Assembly: GCA_030035585.1 (NCBI GenBank)
Contig: CM057462.1
Location: 140,456,734 to 140,520,733, forward strand
DNA: 64,000 nt
Direction: 5' to 3'
From: Dugong dugon
Lineage: Eukaryota; Chordata; Mammalia; Sirenia; Dugongidae
Below, in pieces: positions 1-12,328 of this stretch. The notes below the pieces were generated by a model, which ran no database searches, was not told the DNA's origin, and saw nothing but the letters and a program-made list of their open reading frames with translations. The translations under genes and the position numbers were made by a program. Within the stretch, counting starts at the first letter, position 1; each line of letters begins with the position of its first letter.

Positions 1-382
1 CGCAAAATGATGCAACCATTTTGGAAAATGCTGTGGCGCTTCCTTAGAAAGGTGGAAGTAGAGATACCATACCATCCAGCAATACCACTCCTAGGAATAT
101 ATCCTAGAAAGAAATAAGAGCTCTCACACAAATAGACATGTGCACACCCATGTTCAGTGCATCATTGTTCACAGTAGCAAAAAGATGGAAGCAACCTGGA
201 TGCCCACCAACAGATGAATGGATAGACTGTGGTACATACACACAGTGGAGTACTATGCAATGATAAAGAATAATGATGAATCTGTGAAGCATCTCATAAC
301 ATGGATCAAACTGGAGGACATTGTGCTGAGTGAAATAGGTCAATCACAAAAGGACAGATATTGTATGAGACCACTAGTGTAA
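1..382 (+). pseudogene. L1 ORF2 C-terminus, degraded
   Basis: This is the last ~127 codons of the L1 ORF2 reverse-transcriptase polyprotein, after the Cys-rich region. Conserved words include [23 protein letters not shown] and the terminal KDRYCMRPLV. In-frame stops follow codon ~38. It cannot encode a functional enzyme, and the EN and RT domains would lie to the left of the window. Confidence 0.85.
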
Positions 383-437
383 AAACTCCTGAGGGGGTTT
401 GCACACAAAAAGAAACAATCTTTGTTGGTTTCAAGGA

Positions 438-457
438 TGGGAGGGGTCGGGGGGAGT
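438..457 (+). promoter_or_regulatory. G-rich tract in L1 3'UTR, possible G-quadruplex
   Basis: G runs of 3, 4 and 6 lie about 55 nt after the ORF2 stop. Similar tracts occur at a similar offset in the other L1 copies here. G-quadruplex-prone 3'UTRs are known for mammalian L1. Only three long runs are present, so folding is less certain than in the copy at 56.9 kb. Confidence 0.5.
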
Positions 458-1324
458 AAATACTAAATAGACAATAGATAAGTGGTGAGTTTGGTGAAGG
501 ATGGGACAGTACACAATACTGGGGAAGCCAGCACAACTTGTACAAGGAAAGGTCATGGAGGCTCCATTAACAGATCCAAACTACCTGAGGGACCAAACTG
601 CTGGGTGGAGGGCTGTGGGCACCATGGTCTTGAGGAACATCTAGCTCAGTTGGCATAACACAGTTTGTAAAGAAAGTATTCTCTATCTTGGTGAGTAGTG
701 TCTGGGGTCTTGGAAGACTGTGAGCGGCGGCCATCTGGGTTGCTCCACTGGTCTCACGCCTTCTGGAGCAAGGAAGAATGAGAAGAACAGGATACGGAGG
801 AAAGATTGATCTGAAGGACTGACGGACCACAGCTACCACGGCCTCCATCAGACTGAGTCCAGTGCGGCTGGATGGTGCCTGGCTACCACCACTGGCTGCT
901 CTGACAGTGATCTCAACGGAGGGTCCCGGACACAGCTGGAGGAAAACATAGAGCAAGAATCTGACTCACGAAAAAAGGACCAGGCTTGCTGGCCTGACAG
1001 AGATTTGAGAAACTCTGAGAGTGTGGCCCCCGGACACCCTTTTATCTCAGTAATGAAGTCACTCCCTGGGTTCACCGTTCAGCCAAAGATTAGACAGCCC
1101 CATAAAACGAAACGAGACTGGCGGGACACAATGGTCCAAGGACGGAGACTGGAGGGCTGGAGGGGACAGGGCTGGTGATGAAAAACCCAAGGTTGAGAAG
1201 GGACAGTGTTGACATGTCGTGGGGTTGTTAGCCATTGTTATAGAGCAATATGTGTACTGACTGTTTAATGACAAACTGTTCTGTAAACCTTCATCTAGAG
1301 TACAATTTAAAAAAAAAAAAAAAA

Positions 1325-1420
1325 GATTACAGCCAAGAAAGCCCTATGGAGCCGTTCTAATCTATAACACATGGGGTCACTCTAAATCAGGACTGACTTA
1401 ATGGCAGCTAACAACAACAG
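1325..1420 (+). mobile_element. AfroSINE, 5'-truncated
   Basis: Only the 3' half is present: attacagcc, then a relic of the ctatggggcagttctac block, then the cgactt-type tail and CAA repeats. The head may lie left of the L1 that ends at 1324. Confidence 0.8.
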
Positions 1421-4311
1421 CGGCAATAATTCTATGATTTAAAAATACAGTAATGAAAAGTATAATGCTTGTTATTAAGGGGTTTATGATCTGGTTGTAA
1501 TTGGAAAGTCAAAATCAACATGCGTAAAATATGATAAGCAGTACAAAATATCACTGAGTTAAGAACAAAATTTAATGTGCCACATATGTTATATGACTTT
1601 GAGAATGGAGAATATTAAGGAAGATGAACACAGAGAAATAAACAAGGAAAATTTTACATTACGTTGTAGTTATTTAAGGTCTGAATTAAATGATAGCAAT
1701 GGGAATGGAGATGATGATGAAAAAATAGGTGTTTCAAAATAAAACTGAAAAGGTTAAGAGCATGTTTAGCATACTTTCTTTAATAAATATTGAAATATAT
1801 GAGAAAATTTATAAAAATAACAAACAGCTATATTAAGGTTATTTTCCACTTAAAATGTACAAACTCTGAAAAAAATTCATAATCTCCTATGATACTGAAT
1901 AAATCGTATTCCTTTACATTTTCTGGTGTATTAGACTATCTAAGTGAACATTATAAAGTTTTGCATTGGAAGCTTGCTTATTTTTCATGTCTTCATTATG
2001 AATTAAATACTATATTTGCATTATCAATCCTGTAAAAATAACTCTGTAATAATTTCATCACTGAGCATATTTTGAAGGATATTATCGAAGTGTTGTTGAA
2101 CTGAGATGTTTGGAATTTGAAGTTTTACTCTAAGATTACATGGTTCTGTAAAACTATATCTCTGTAGCCGTGTGATGGTGTGTGAGGAGAGGACCGAGGT
2201 TTAGAAGATTATGTGCCTTTCATCACATAATTACAGTGATTTTGATGGCCATTTATTTAAAGTTTGTTGTGGGTGTTTTCAATCTCTCGATCTTTTCACT
2301 GTCTGCCATCTCTTTTTTCTTGCCAATGTACTTGCTTCTATAAAGTCCTACCTTTAGCCTGGTTCTAATTTACTTCTTTTGAGTTATAGGGTGAGAAAAC
2401 TAGAAACTAGACAAGCTCATTCTATTTGTGACATATGACTATCACATAGTAAAATATATTAGCACTCTAAAATGCACGTTACAAAACAAGTTTTGTCTGC
2501 TGACAGAGTTCTTTGTTTCCTTCTGTATTTTTGTTTCATTTTTGACATTTTGGGGAGTGGCACTGCCTTGATATGTGACCTGAGGAAAAGTGGGGCATTT
2601 AGAAAATAGGAAAAGACATAGAGGCTAAAAATTAAAGTTCCTTATTAATGAAATTGTTGTTAATATAATAAAACAACAATAGCTGTAAAGAGTTAACAAT
2701 CATTTTGGGTGCAACCCATTTATAAAATTAATTTCTGGACCTTAAATGTACCTCATTATAATGAACATATAACCAAGGCATAATGAGAAAGAAAAAAAAA
2801 AGTAAAGCTAATAATATACCTGGCTTTAAGTTGCACAAAATTTGTATACTAGAACTACCACAAATATATGCTAATAATGTTTGCAATTAGAAATTAAGTA
2901 AAGAGACCGCAGGTGGACTCCATACCTAAAAATATGTACACGTGGTATACTAGAAAAAAAAAAAAAACTAGTTTAGAAATATCTACAACTCTCAAACTTC
3001 TATTCCTGAATTGTAATATCATGCATTTGGATCATATTTCTAACAAGCTTCTTAGAATACATTTGCCCCTCTTTCTCTTTGAGATTTGGACCCTATACCA
3101 GAGACTAAAACAAAGCTTTTAGGTTAGCAATATCTATTTGATTAATGAGTAAATTGGTAGAAAAATATATTATTGGTATGTTTTTTCTCTTTGTTCAACT
3201 GGTGACTTAATTATAGTATTAGGTGATTGCCTCTTCCGTAAGAGCAGAACTTAAGAACAAGGCTTATGTACCAGATGCTGGTTTAAGAATATGATCCCAG
3301 AGAGTAGGAACGAAAAGCAAAGGTAATGAAATAGAGGAGGTAGAGACAATAGATGGATGAGTTACTGAATTTTACATCAAAGATTAACTCTTTGTGCTAA
3401 TCAAGAAAAATTGCCAATTGCCCCTACATGTATAATCACTGTTTTTGTAGTGTTGTGTTGTGTTTTCCTGCTGCTTCACTAGACCAAGATTTTTATTCAA
3501 GCAGAGCCTATATTTTGAAGCACAAACCTATAAATGATTTAGTAGACCTGATTGAGATGGGCCAAACATACTTTGACATTCTTGTTCCTGGCCGAGTGTA
3601 TTCTAGATACTGGGGAACATAGCACCATATATTGGTTATTGGTTCAGCACATATACCTCATCCTGGAGGTCAGTGCACCAGTTCTATAGTCTGTTAAGCC
3701 TTGGGTGAACATTTTCAAACAATAATTTCACCATTTCATTAGGTCTAGTTCTTCTGGATCCCATCATCATATGTCCATTGTTGAATCTCCTTTACTGAAA
3801 TATGAGACTTTAGTCTGAGATAATGTTGTGTGGTCTATCATACTAATACATGGATCATGGTGTAAGCCTTTGGAAAAGAATGCTGGAAAAGGCACTGAGT
3901 CAATGGAAGTCAAACTCAAATTTTTATTAGCTGTCAATTCCAACAAGGAAGAATCACTGGAAGGAGTCTGATATAACATACTTACCTTAAAGTAGCTGGA
4001 GGGTCTTTCTGAGTGATGGTGCTTCCTCAGCATCAGTCTCTGCTGTTGGAAGATTGCATATTACTAGTGGTGTAATAGCTTACAGTCTGTTTGTGACTAC
4101 TGGGCTCATGTATAGCCTCCCTCCCTCAGCATTGCCTTTCTCTAGAATCTTAGGAGCCTTCATGAAACTCTTCTATTGGTGCTTACCAGAGACTACACCC
4201 AGCATCGTTTTACAGCTAAGCTATAGTTAACAACTTCTGTTTCCTGGGACATAAGGCACAAGAGGGACGTCATCTTGCACTTCAACCTGGGCCCGCTATA
4301 CTAGTACCAGT
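1421..4311. other. AT-rich intergenic sequence, nothing recognised
   Basis: No RNA gene, convincing exon or clear repeat was recognised. Short A runs occur near 2791 and 2952. The longest frame, a 64-codon ORF at 3428-3622, has no family resemblance that I can see. Confidence 0.5.
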
Positions 4312-4497
4312 ACCAGTTGCTGTCAAGTCTATTCCGACTCATGGTGACCCTACGTGAGCATAGCAGAGCTGCTCTCCATAAGGTTTTCAAGGCTGTGACC
4401 TTTCAGAAGCAGATCTCCAGGCCTTTCTTCTGAAGCCTCTCTGGGTGGGTTTGAATTGCCAACCTTTCCGTTAGTAACCCAGTGCTTAACCACCTGC
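4312..4497 (-). mobile_element. AfroSINE
   Basis: Reverse-strand SINE: tail block gttgctgtcaagtc...attccgactcatggtgac first, then the B-box relic and the head near cttaaccacctgc. It contains the extra aagcagatctccagg module that marks one SINE subtype in this window. Confidence 0.85.
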
Positions 4498-5199
4498 TAT
4501 GGATATCTCTTTTCTTTGCACCTCATTTGAAACTTGCTGACTTCTTGGTCACATAGTAAGTAGGTTGAAACTGTACCTTCTATTTTGGCATACGTTGCAT
4601 ATTTTTATTGATAGGGAGTCGCACAGGCACTATTTATTTATTTACTTACCTAATTTATAGATGCATGTATCACCACCAGCCCCAGATCACTAGATCCTTA
4701 AAGCTTCACCACAATCCACTTTTAAATATAGGCATTTAAGGTATCTGCCAAGTACTACTCACCAAGCCCAGTTAAAGCAATGTCATTACTAGAGTGTCCT
4801 AGTGAGATGTTCTGCAAGCCATGTACACTATGAGAATTGAAGAGCCCTGTGAGAGCTGAATATAGTCCCAAGCAAGACAGTCAATGCATACTCTTGTTCC
4901 TCCTGTGTAAAAGCAAAATACCTTTGATTCACCTTACTGATCAGTAAAATTTTAAAATAAGTTGATTTTTAATAGTGCAATTGCCACCCTCTAATCTTTC
5001 TTTTTCAGCAACGTGTTGGCTATTTTAGGCCTTTGCTATAATAGATAAATATTAAAATCAACTTGACAAGTTTCTCACAAAATCCTTTGGGATTTTGATC
5101 AGAAATTTCTTACCCTTATAATAAATTTGAAGGCATTGGCATCTTGTTGATATTTAATGTTCACATCCACTAATATTCAGGTTTTCATAAATGTCTTTC
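4498..5199. other. Intergenic, nothing recognised
   Basis: AT-rich sequence without recognisable repeat or gene. Confidence 0.5.
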
Positions 5200-5326
5200 A
5201 AGAATATTTTTTTAATTTGTCATAAAACAATATGTGTACTGAATGTTTAATGAGAAACTATTTGTTCTGTAAACCTTCACCTAAAGTACAATAAAAAAAA
5301 ATTTTTTTTAAGAATATTTTTTAATT
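5200..5326 (+). mobile_element. Extremely 5'-truncated L1 3' end with target-site duplication
   Basis: About 92 bp (5218-5309) of L1 3'UTR end, from cataaaacaatatgtgtact to cacctaaagtacaat and a short poly(A). It is flanked by near-identical copies of aagaatatttttt-aatt at 5200-5217 and 5310-5326. This is the expected product of target-primed reverse transcription that stopped almost at once. Confidence 0.85.
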
Positions 5327-5764
5327 ATATACATATAGGTCTTGAAAATGTGTTAGATTTATTCCTGGATATTTTAGTTTTTGGTGCTTATTTTAAACAA
5401 AATTTAAAAAATACATTTAAATTTCTGATTGCTTATTCTGGTACTTATAAATGAATTTGAATATGGAATATTGACTTAAATCTGCATTACCTGTGAATAA
5501 TTACCCTATTTCTTCCTTTCCAATCCCTATAAATTTAAATTTACTTTTCTTGTTTTATCTACTGGAAAGTACCTAGTGTACGGTGTTGAACAGAAGGAGT
5601 GGTAGTAGATATCATTGACTTTTTCCTGACTTTAAAGAATCACAGATGTTTTCTTTGCTTCTAATATAATTACGAACCACGAAAACTTAGGATGGAATTT
5701 GTAGCTTCAAACCACATTGCACAGGAGAATTACAAAAGAAATAATTATATAACACTGATTACAT
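5327..5764. other. Intergenic, nothing recognised
   Basis: AT-rich, no repeat or gene seen. Confidence 0.5.
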
Positions 5765-5945
5765 GTAAAGAAGTGTTCTAAGCACTTTGTATATATTTTC
5801 ATAAAAAACTATACAAGGTGGATACTTTTATAGAAGAAGGAAACATGGAACAGAAAATATTATCAAAATCACATAGCTAGTAAGAGATTGAGGAGGACTT
5901 CAAAACTGGCTAGTTTGTCTCCTGAATCTATGTACTTAATACTCT
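5765..5945 (-). mobile_element. MIR SINE relic
   Basis: Reads like a reverse MIR: ctaagcactttgtat, then an ataaggaaac-type block, then cacatagctagtaagag, then the ctgaatctatgtactt end. Diverged, as expected for this ancient tRNA-core SINE. Confidence 0.75.
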
Positions 5946-7302
5946 GCTATCCTATGCTACAAGTTAGTCACAAGTCCAGGGCTTACTTATCTACAAAGAT
6001 CCAAATTGTAAAGGTTTTCCTTTACTTTAGTTTATGAATATCTAGCTATGAGTTTATTACTTTCATTTTTTTAACAATGAAATGGAAGCAAACACACAAT
6101 ACAGGATGTTTTTACATATTAAATAAAATTAACACATATATGAAAATATATGTATATATTACAGTTGTACAAATTTCATATATACCAAGGCAATTATTTA
6201 ATTCAGATTTAATCAAAAGTTAAATGACCTGTAAACAGAGATAGTAAGTTTTGACTCTAGAACTGTTTTTAAAAATATGTTTGGTTCCAGCTTGGCCCCT
6301 AATATACCTACATGTACTTTTTAGAAAAAAAAAATCATTCTAATAGCACTGAATTTTTCAAACTTCAATCTGAGAAGCAAAGATTCAATCATAGAATGTT
6401 CTCTGGAAGCTGTAACCCAAAAGTCATAGTCTCACATGGCTGCACACCCTGATGGGATAATGCACAGTTTGCTACAAGTGACTCAATCAGTGTTTAATCA
6501 TTATCTTACGTGCTCTGAGTGGCAGACGATTAAAAAAAAAAAAACACCAAGTTGAAAGTGAATCCTAAAATGTTCAGGATTCAAATACTTAGCAATATTC
6601 AAATACTTGCTAATAATAAAAAAACACAGATTACTGACTTTACTTCTCAAGGCGGAGATTGGCACTCACCATTAAATGAAAAAATAAATACAGAATATGA
6701 CATTCGTACCTGGAGAATGACTTAGCATTGCCTTAAAGGGCACTTGGAGTACGAGTGAGAAAATAGGTTTGTTTGGTATGTGTGTCAGATTTTCTGGACC
6801 ACAGCTTTATGGTGGAGGGAAGGCAGAGGATAGCAAGAAAGAGATTATTATTTTTGGAATGTAATTCTGATGTAAATAGATGTGCTTACCCCTGAGCAAG
6901 TTCAGGAACACTGATGGTCAAAGACAATCTCAAAGGAGAATTAAAAAACAAAACAAAACATAAAAAAGAACACTATGAATCATTTTGGGGTATAATCAAA
7001 AGAATGAAGCCAGATTTACAAATATTAACTTCAAGTCTCAACAATTCCACTTAGTAGCCCATGATTTTTAGAAATGTTTCTTAAACTCTGAGATTCTGAC
7101 TTCTTATCTGTGAAGTGAGGAAAATACTATGGCTACACAATATTCTGAATATGAGTTACGCTATTGTAAGTATCTCAAAGATATGCTACAATATTTGGTT
7201 CAAGCAGTGGCACTTTGGTAGCAATAATAATAATAGACACTCAAAGATATATTTGAATTTAAAGTAAAGTAGTAAAATTGTAACAATTAGAAGAACATAT
7301 AT
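5946..7302. other. Intergenic, nothing recognised
   Basis: AT-rich. An A run lies at about 6532-6543. No gene or named repeat recognised. Confidence 0.5.
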
Positions 7303-7510
7303 ATATATATACACACATAAACCCAAACCAAACCCGTTGCTGTCAAGTCAATTCCGACTCACAGCAAACCTACAGGACAGAGTAGAACTGTCCCATAGGG
7401 TTTCCAAGGAGCAGCTGGTAGATATGAACTGCTGACCTTTTGGTTAGAAGCCGAGCTCTAAACCACTGCACCACCAGGGCTCCATATATACACATATAAA
7501 TATATATATA
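7303..7510 (-). mobile_element. AfroSINE inserted in a TA/CA microsatellite
   Basis: The SINE body is 7319-7483, minus strand, close to consensus with accaaacccgttgctgtcaag and ending caccagggctcc. On both sides there is atatatacacayataa, either a target-site duplication or simply the surrounding dinucleotide tract. Confidence 0.9.
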
Positions 7511-7677
7511 TCCAAAACCAAACCCTTTGTAGTCGTTTCCAACTCATGGTGACCCCATGTGTTACAGAGTAAAACTGCTCCTTAGGGTTTTCTTAGTTGT
7601 AATCTTTATGTAAGCAGATTGCCAGATCTTTCTTTTGCAACACCACTGGATGGATTTGAACTGCCAGCCTTTTGTTT
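7511..7677 (-). mobile_element. AfroSINE, diverged subtype
   Basis: Reverse-strand SINE with the acccccatgtgttacagag and taatctttatgtaagcag blocks of the longer subtype. It ends around the B-box side and lacks a clear head. Confidence 0.85.
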
Positions 7678-7867
7678 AGTTGTTCTTGTTATTGTTAGTT
7701 GCCATCAAGGTGATTCTGAGTCATGGTGACCCCATGTATGCAGAGCAGAGCTGCTCCATAGGATTTTCAAGGCTGTGATGTTTTGGAAGCAGATTATCAG
7801 GATGGTTTTCTGAGGCACTTCTGGGGGGATTTGAACCACCAACTTTTTGGTTAGTAGTTGAGAACTT
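7678..7867 (-). mobile_element. AfroSINE, third of a cluster
   Basis: Starts at a GTT-rich tail (tgttcttgttattgttagtt), then catcaaggtgattctgagtc and the ggaagcagattatcagg module. Same orientation as its two neighbours, with independent divergence, so separate insertions are likelier than one duplication. Confidence 0.85.
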
Positions 7868-7989
7868 AGTGGCATTTGAGTCAATAGGTGGAATAACTTT
7901 TGTATCTCTTTGTATCAAATAATTTTGTATCTCTTAATTTTCTGATTATGAAGGTTTTTTTAAAAAATTTAAAACAATTAATTAACCAA

Positions 7990-8092
7990 AAAGAAGAAGA
8001 AGAAGAAACAAAACAAGCAAACGATATAAGGCTACCATTAAGGAAAATTAATTTATTTTTGTAAATTTTTTTTAAGTGTGTGAATGTGTATT

Positions 8093-8139
<47 letters not shown>
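7990..8139. repeat. (AAG)n and (TG)n(TA)n simple repeats
   Basis: An aag run lies at about 7990-8006. A TG run of about 18 units lies at about 8094-8130, followed by TATATATA to 8139. Alternating TG tracts of this kind may adopt Z-DNA and are usually length-polymorphic. Confidence 0.95.
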
Positions 8140-8169
8140 CAGTTGTTCTGACCACAAATATCCAGAATT

Positions 8170-8392
8170 AGGACAAACTTAAGAAGCCCTGTGGCACAAT
8201 GGTTAAAGCGCTTGGCTACTAACTGAAAAGGTTCAAACCTACCCAGCTGTGTCTCAGGAGAAGACCTGGTAATCTATTCCTGTAAATATTACAGCCTAGA
8301 AAGCCATATGGGGCAGTTCTACTCTGTCACATGGGGTTGCTTTGAGTCAGAATCGACTTGACAGCACACAACAACAGCAACAGGACAAACTT
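8170..8392 (+). mobile_element. AfroSINE, full length, with 11-bp target-site duplication
   Basis: Body 8181-8381: head aagccctgtggcacaatgg, B-box relic ggttcaaacc, and a CAACAG-rich tail. The exact repeat aggacaaactt flanks it at 8170-8180 and 8382-8392. Confidence 0.95.
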
Positions 8393-9040
8393 CACAAGTA
8401 AAGGGCACAATCCTCCAGAATAACAAGCCTGCCTAAGACTTAAGACACCAGCTGAAAGCTCAGGGGTTCCCAGGCCACACTTCTAAACAACTGACTACAA
8501 AGTTGGTGGTTCCCACTACATCCTCAGGCTCAAAAATCCTCAAGAATAACTCACAGAACACAGGAAAGCCCTATACTTATTATTACAGTTTCTTTTTTTA
8601 CAGCATAAAAGGATAAAAATTAGAACAAACCAAAAGAACAGACACACAAGGAAAGGTCTAAGGGAATCCCAAAAGGGAAGTTTCCACATCCTCTCCTCAT
8701 GGAGTCAGGTCATACCATCCTTATCAATCAGAGAAGCTCACCAGATCTTCAGTGTCCAGAGTGTTTATTGGGATTTCTTTGTGTAGGCAATACTGATTGA
8801 TTCATTAGCCACATGACTGAACTCAATCTCCAACCCTTCTCCCCTTCATGGAAGTCAAGTTGATGTCACTTGGTAGGGTTTCCTAAGTCATTGCGTTAGC
8901 AAAAAAATTAAGTGTGGTTCAGTGGCTGTCCATAGTCCATAAATAGCAAAGACACTGCTGTCACTTAGGAAATTCAAAGGGTTTAGATGTTGCCTCCAGG
9001 AACCAGGAATGAAGGCCAAATTCTTTGGGTAAAGTTAATT
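8393..9040. mobile_element. Probable ancient mammalian interspersed repeat, family not determined
   Basis: The stretch with actcacagaacacaggaaag, then ttattattacagtt, then attgattcattagccacatg, then gaactcaatctccaaccc resembles a dispersed mammalian repeat I have seen, possibly LTR-derived. I cannot name the family or fix strand and ends. There is no coding potential. Confidence 0.4.
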
Positions 9041-9070
9041 CTTATGTGTGTGTGTGTATATATATATATA
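9041..9070. repeat. (TG)n(TA)n microsatellite
   Basis: Short TG run followed by a TA run. Confidence 0.9.
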
Positions 9071-9491
9071 AAACAATTGTTAAATAATGGCATAATTTGA
9101 AGCCTGATATAAATCATGAGGAAATTAGTAGAGTTAGTATTGTAAAAGAATTTTTTCTGGTAACTTTGATTAAGCTACACTCAGAATAATGAAACTTTCT
9201 ACAGCTTCTTGACATATAGTATTATAGCCTTTGCTTGAATTATATCAATGCCAAGAACTCAGTACCTACAAACAGAACTCATTATATGTTTTAATCACTT
9301 TTCTTATTAACTTTTTATTTCATACATTTAATCAAATTTCATTGTCATTTAATTTTCTCAGAGTATTCCTAGCTCCACCCTTTGGAGTGATTCAAAATGC
9401 CCACAGTTTTTGATTTCTGTTTGGCAATGTAGAGAGCTGGATGGACTGATGCTGTCACCCTTACAGTAAGGAAAAGAAAGAAAAAACTGCA
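9071..9491. other. Intergenic, nothing recognised
   Basis: No repeat or gene seen. A 60-codon frame here has no coding character. Confidence 0.5.
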
Positions 9492-10272
9492 AGTTCACAC
9501 ATTTTTTTAAATTTTTTTTATTGTACTTTAGATGAAGGTTTACAGAACAAATAGTTTCATTAAACAGTCAGTACACATATTGTTTTATGACATTGATTAA
9601 CAACCCCAGAACATGTCAACATTCTCCCTTCTCAACCTTGGCGGACCTTTTTTTTGGTGAAAATATACATAGCCAAAGTTACACCATTTCAAAAATTTCT
9701 ACAAGTACACTTCAATGACACTGATTACATTCTTCCCGTTGTGCTGCTATTCTCACTATCCTTTTCCAAATTATTCCATCACTGTTATCTTCAACTCACT
9801 TCCCCCTAGGCTTCCCATCAAAACTTTTGAGTTGCTGTTGTCAATTTGATCTCACATAGATAATTCTTTTTTTTTGTACCTTAGATGAAGGTCTGCAGAA
9901 CAAATAGCACACATATTGCCCTATGACAATGGCTAACAACCCCATGACATGTCAGTACTTTCCCTTCTCAACCTTTGGTTTCCTATCACCAGCTTTCCTG
10001 TCTCCTCCTGCCTTCTAGTCCTTGTCCCTGGACTGCTATGCCTCATTACTCCCATTTTGTTTTATAAGGCTGTCCAATACCTGGCTGAATGGTGAACCTG
10101 AGGAGTGACTTCACCACTGAGCTAAAAGTGTGTCTGGGGGCCATACTCTTGGGGTTTCTCCAGTCTGTCAGGCCAGTAAATCTGGTCTTTTTTTGTGTGT
10201 GAGAGTTAGAATTTTGTTCTACATCCTTTTCCAGCTCTGTCCAGGACCCTGTACTGAGTTCACACATTTTTT
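9492..10272 (-). mobile_element. 5'-truncated L1 3'UTR (group B, long form) with 16-bp target-site duplication
   Basis: The insertion is 9508-10256, minus strand, flanked by identical agttcacacatttttt at 9492-9507 and 10257-10272. In sense order it has a proximal 3'UTR end (10256-9867), a middle module with its own A-rich end (9866-9645), then a second copy of the 3'UTR end with terminal poly(A) (9644-9508). The same three-part architecture is seen at 30.6-31.2 kb and 32.9-33.4 kb. Confidence 0.92.
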
Positions 10273-11397
10273 ATGAACTTTTCACAAAGCTGAAACTGCA
10301 GGACAGATAACTGGCTCAAAATCTAAGAAGAAGCAGATACACTATGTGAGGGAATGGATGTGAGCTCTTGCATTATTGGGGCAAACCCAGACAGGAGTAA
10401 GAATACTCCAGCAAAGAACTTAACAAATTAGTGGAAGCTGAGTGTTAGCTGAAGACACATGGAAGCTGTAGATATAAGCCTCTTTCAAGTGTTTTATTCA
10501 TGGACACAACTTGATAAGAATTCTGAGAAAACATCTTTTGTGGTGTAGGCCTAATGGAGGGAGGCAATAGCCCTATGTCCCTTATTCTTATAATAAAAGT
10601 CTTATTCTGTGGGAGAAAGGCAACATTATCACCAGGGGCACTGCAAGAACACATTGCAGTTGGAGGAAGGAAACAGATACAAATACCTCTACCACTGGAT
10701 TAAGTATAAGAATATGCACTGGGTTAAGAACTTCAGTCAAGCAATGGTCAGGAGCCCCCCTAAAAAACGACATTCTTGAGACACAGGAAGATAGTACCTA
10801 GCTATGACTGAGGTTCAGTGAGAACAACACATAATCCCCTGCAGTCCCTGTTCCACTGGGCTAATAAACTTTAAGGAATGAGTGGCAGCAGAACACTGCT
10901 AGGAGATTTGCTAGAGCTTGGAGGATGAACATCACTGAGGCACAGGTTACAAAAAAAGGCCCAAAGCTAAAGTTGGAAAAGGCAATGAGAAAAATCCTCC
11001 GGCAAACCAGGCACCACCCTAAATGCAAGGTATCAGTAAAGAAACTTGAAGGCTGAGGTTCACTGAGTATAACCAGAATAATAACAAACTCAGCTCAAAC
11101 CCAAATCCTAAGTGGATTCAAACCCCCATAGTAAAAACCAAGCAGATAGAAAAGACTGCTCATTTTCTGGAATAAAAGTATTTCCCTCAGTCTCTACTGT
11201 CCTTTACAAGATGTCCAGTTTTCAACACAAAATTACAAGGTGTTCAAAAAGGCAATAAATAATTTTTTTAAATAATTAAAATAAGACATAAAAAAGAAAA
11301 CACCTTCAAGAGGCAAAACAATCAACAGAACCAGACTTGGGAAATTACACAGATGTTGCAACTATCTAAAAAATAATTTAAATAACTACATAACTAT
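10273..11397 (+). mobile_element. Probable 5' region of an ancient L1, weakly supported
   Basis: It lies directly upstream of recognisable ancient L1 ORF1/ORF2 relics. From about 11160 the sequence reads like an L1M ORF1 leader, with actgtcctttacaagatgtcc and gaaattacacagatgttgc. The first ~700 bp are not recognised, and assigning them to the same L1 is inference. Confidence 0.4.
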
Positions 11398-11631
11398 GAT
11401 TAATATAAGGAGCCCTGGTGGTGCAGCAGTGAGGCGCTTGGCTACTAATGGAAGGGTGAGCAGTTCAAACCCAGCAGCTGCTCCGCAGGTGGGAAGAACT
11501 TTTATTCAAATCCCATGAAGATTGCAGCCTAAGAAACCCTATAGGGCAGTTCGAATCTGTCATATATGGTCACTGTGACTCAGAATCAACTTGATAGCAT
11601 ACAACAACAACAACAACAACTTGATTAATAT
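11398..11631 (+). mobile_element. AfroSINE, full length, with target-site duplication
   Basis: Head ggagccctggtggtgcagc at 11409, B-box relic cagttcaaaccc, and tail acaacaacaacaacaac. Flanked by gattaatat at 11398-11406 and 11623-11631. Inserted in the ancient L1 relic. Confidence 0.93.
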
Positions 11632-12311
11632 GTTAAATAACTAGTGGAAAAGGTGAAAAACATATAAGATTTTACAAAAATAAATGAAAAGCACTGGCAA
11701 TGGAATAAATGAAGAAAAAATAAAATCGATATATTCTCATTTTAATTGCTGTAAGAGGTGACTCATTGTCTAAGGCAAAAATAGCAGCATTGCCTAGTGG
11801 GTTTTTTTTCACATATATAGAATTACTTTACTTGATAAGAATAGCTTAAAGTATGGAAGGGAGGAATTAGGAAAAACCGTTATAATGTTCTTACACTAAA
11901 CATGAAGTGGCATAATATCACTTGGAGGGTAGAATCTGATTTAAAAAAAGTGATATGCTATCAATTCTATGGCACCTGCTAAAAATGTTTTAAAAGTATA
12001 TGTAATAAGTCAATATTGGAGATAATTTGAAAACATAAAAAATGCTTATTTAACAAAGAAAAAACAGAAAATGAAAAGCAACCTCAACAACAAATAGATG
12101 GCAAAATTAGAATACAGCTAGCAAGTTAGTATATCTGAATCAACCATATTAATAACCACATAAATGTTAATTCAAAAAACATGAAATAAAAGACAAGAGA
12201 TTACCAGACTGGAAAAAGAAAAAAAATGACAACACTTACCTATATGCTGTCTACAACAAACCCCATTTAAATTTAAAGTCCTAGCTAGGTTAAAAGCAAA
12301 AGTACCATGGC

Positions 12312-12328
12312 GGGGGGGGGGGGGGGGG
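12312..12328. repeat. (G)17 mononucleotide run
   Basis: Seventeen consecutive G on the plus strand within the ancient L1. Likely unstable in length and error-prone in assemblies. Confidence 0.95.

Larger units (their letters stand above)
1..1324 (+). mobile_element. L1 LINE, 3' portion (group B), 5' end outside window
   Basis: Positions 1-382 are the degenerate C-terminal end of L1 ORF2, with the recognisable peptide [10 protein letters not shown] and a TAA stop at 380-382. The rest is 3'UTR, ending in cttcatctagagtacaat and a poly(A) at 1309-1324. The frame is broken by stops just after the GIYP motif. This copy has the short 3'UTR without the extra tail module seen at 33.06-33.43 kb. It abuts a headless SINE, so it probably inserted into that SINE. 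Confidence 0.9.

Noticed and set aside
3428-3622. 64-codon frame with ordinary amino-acid composition
   Set aside because: No recognisable domain, no splice context and no flanking coding signal; length is expected by chance.
8094-8139. TG/TA tract as a regulatory or Z-DNA element
   Set aside because: An ordinary microsatellite; nothing nearby gives it a role.
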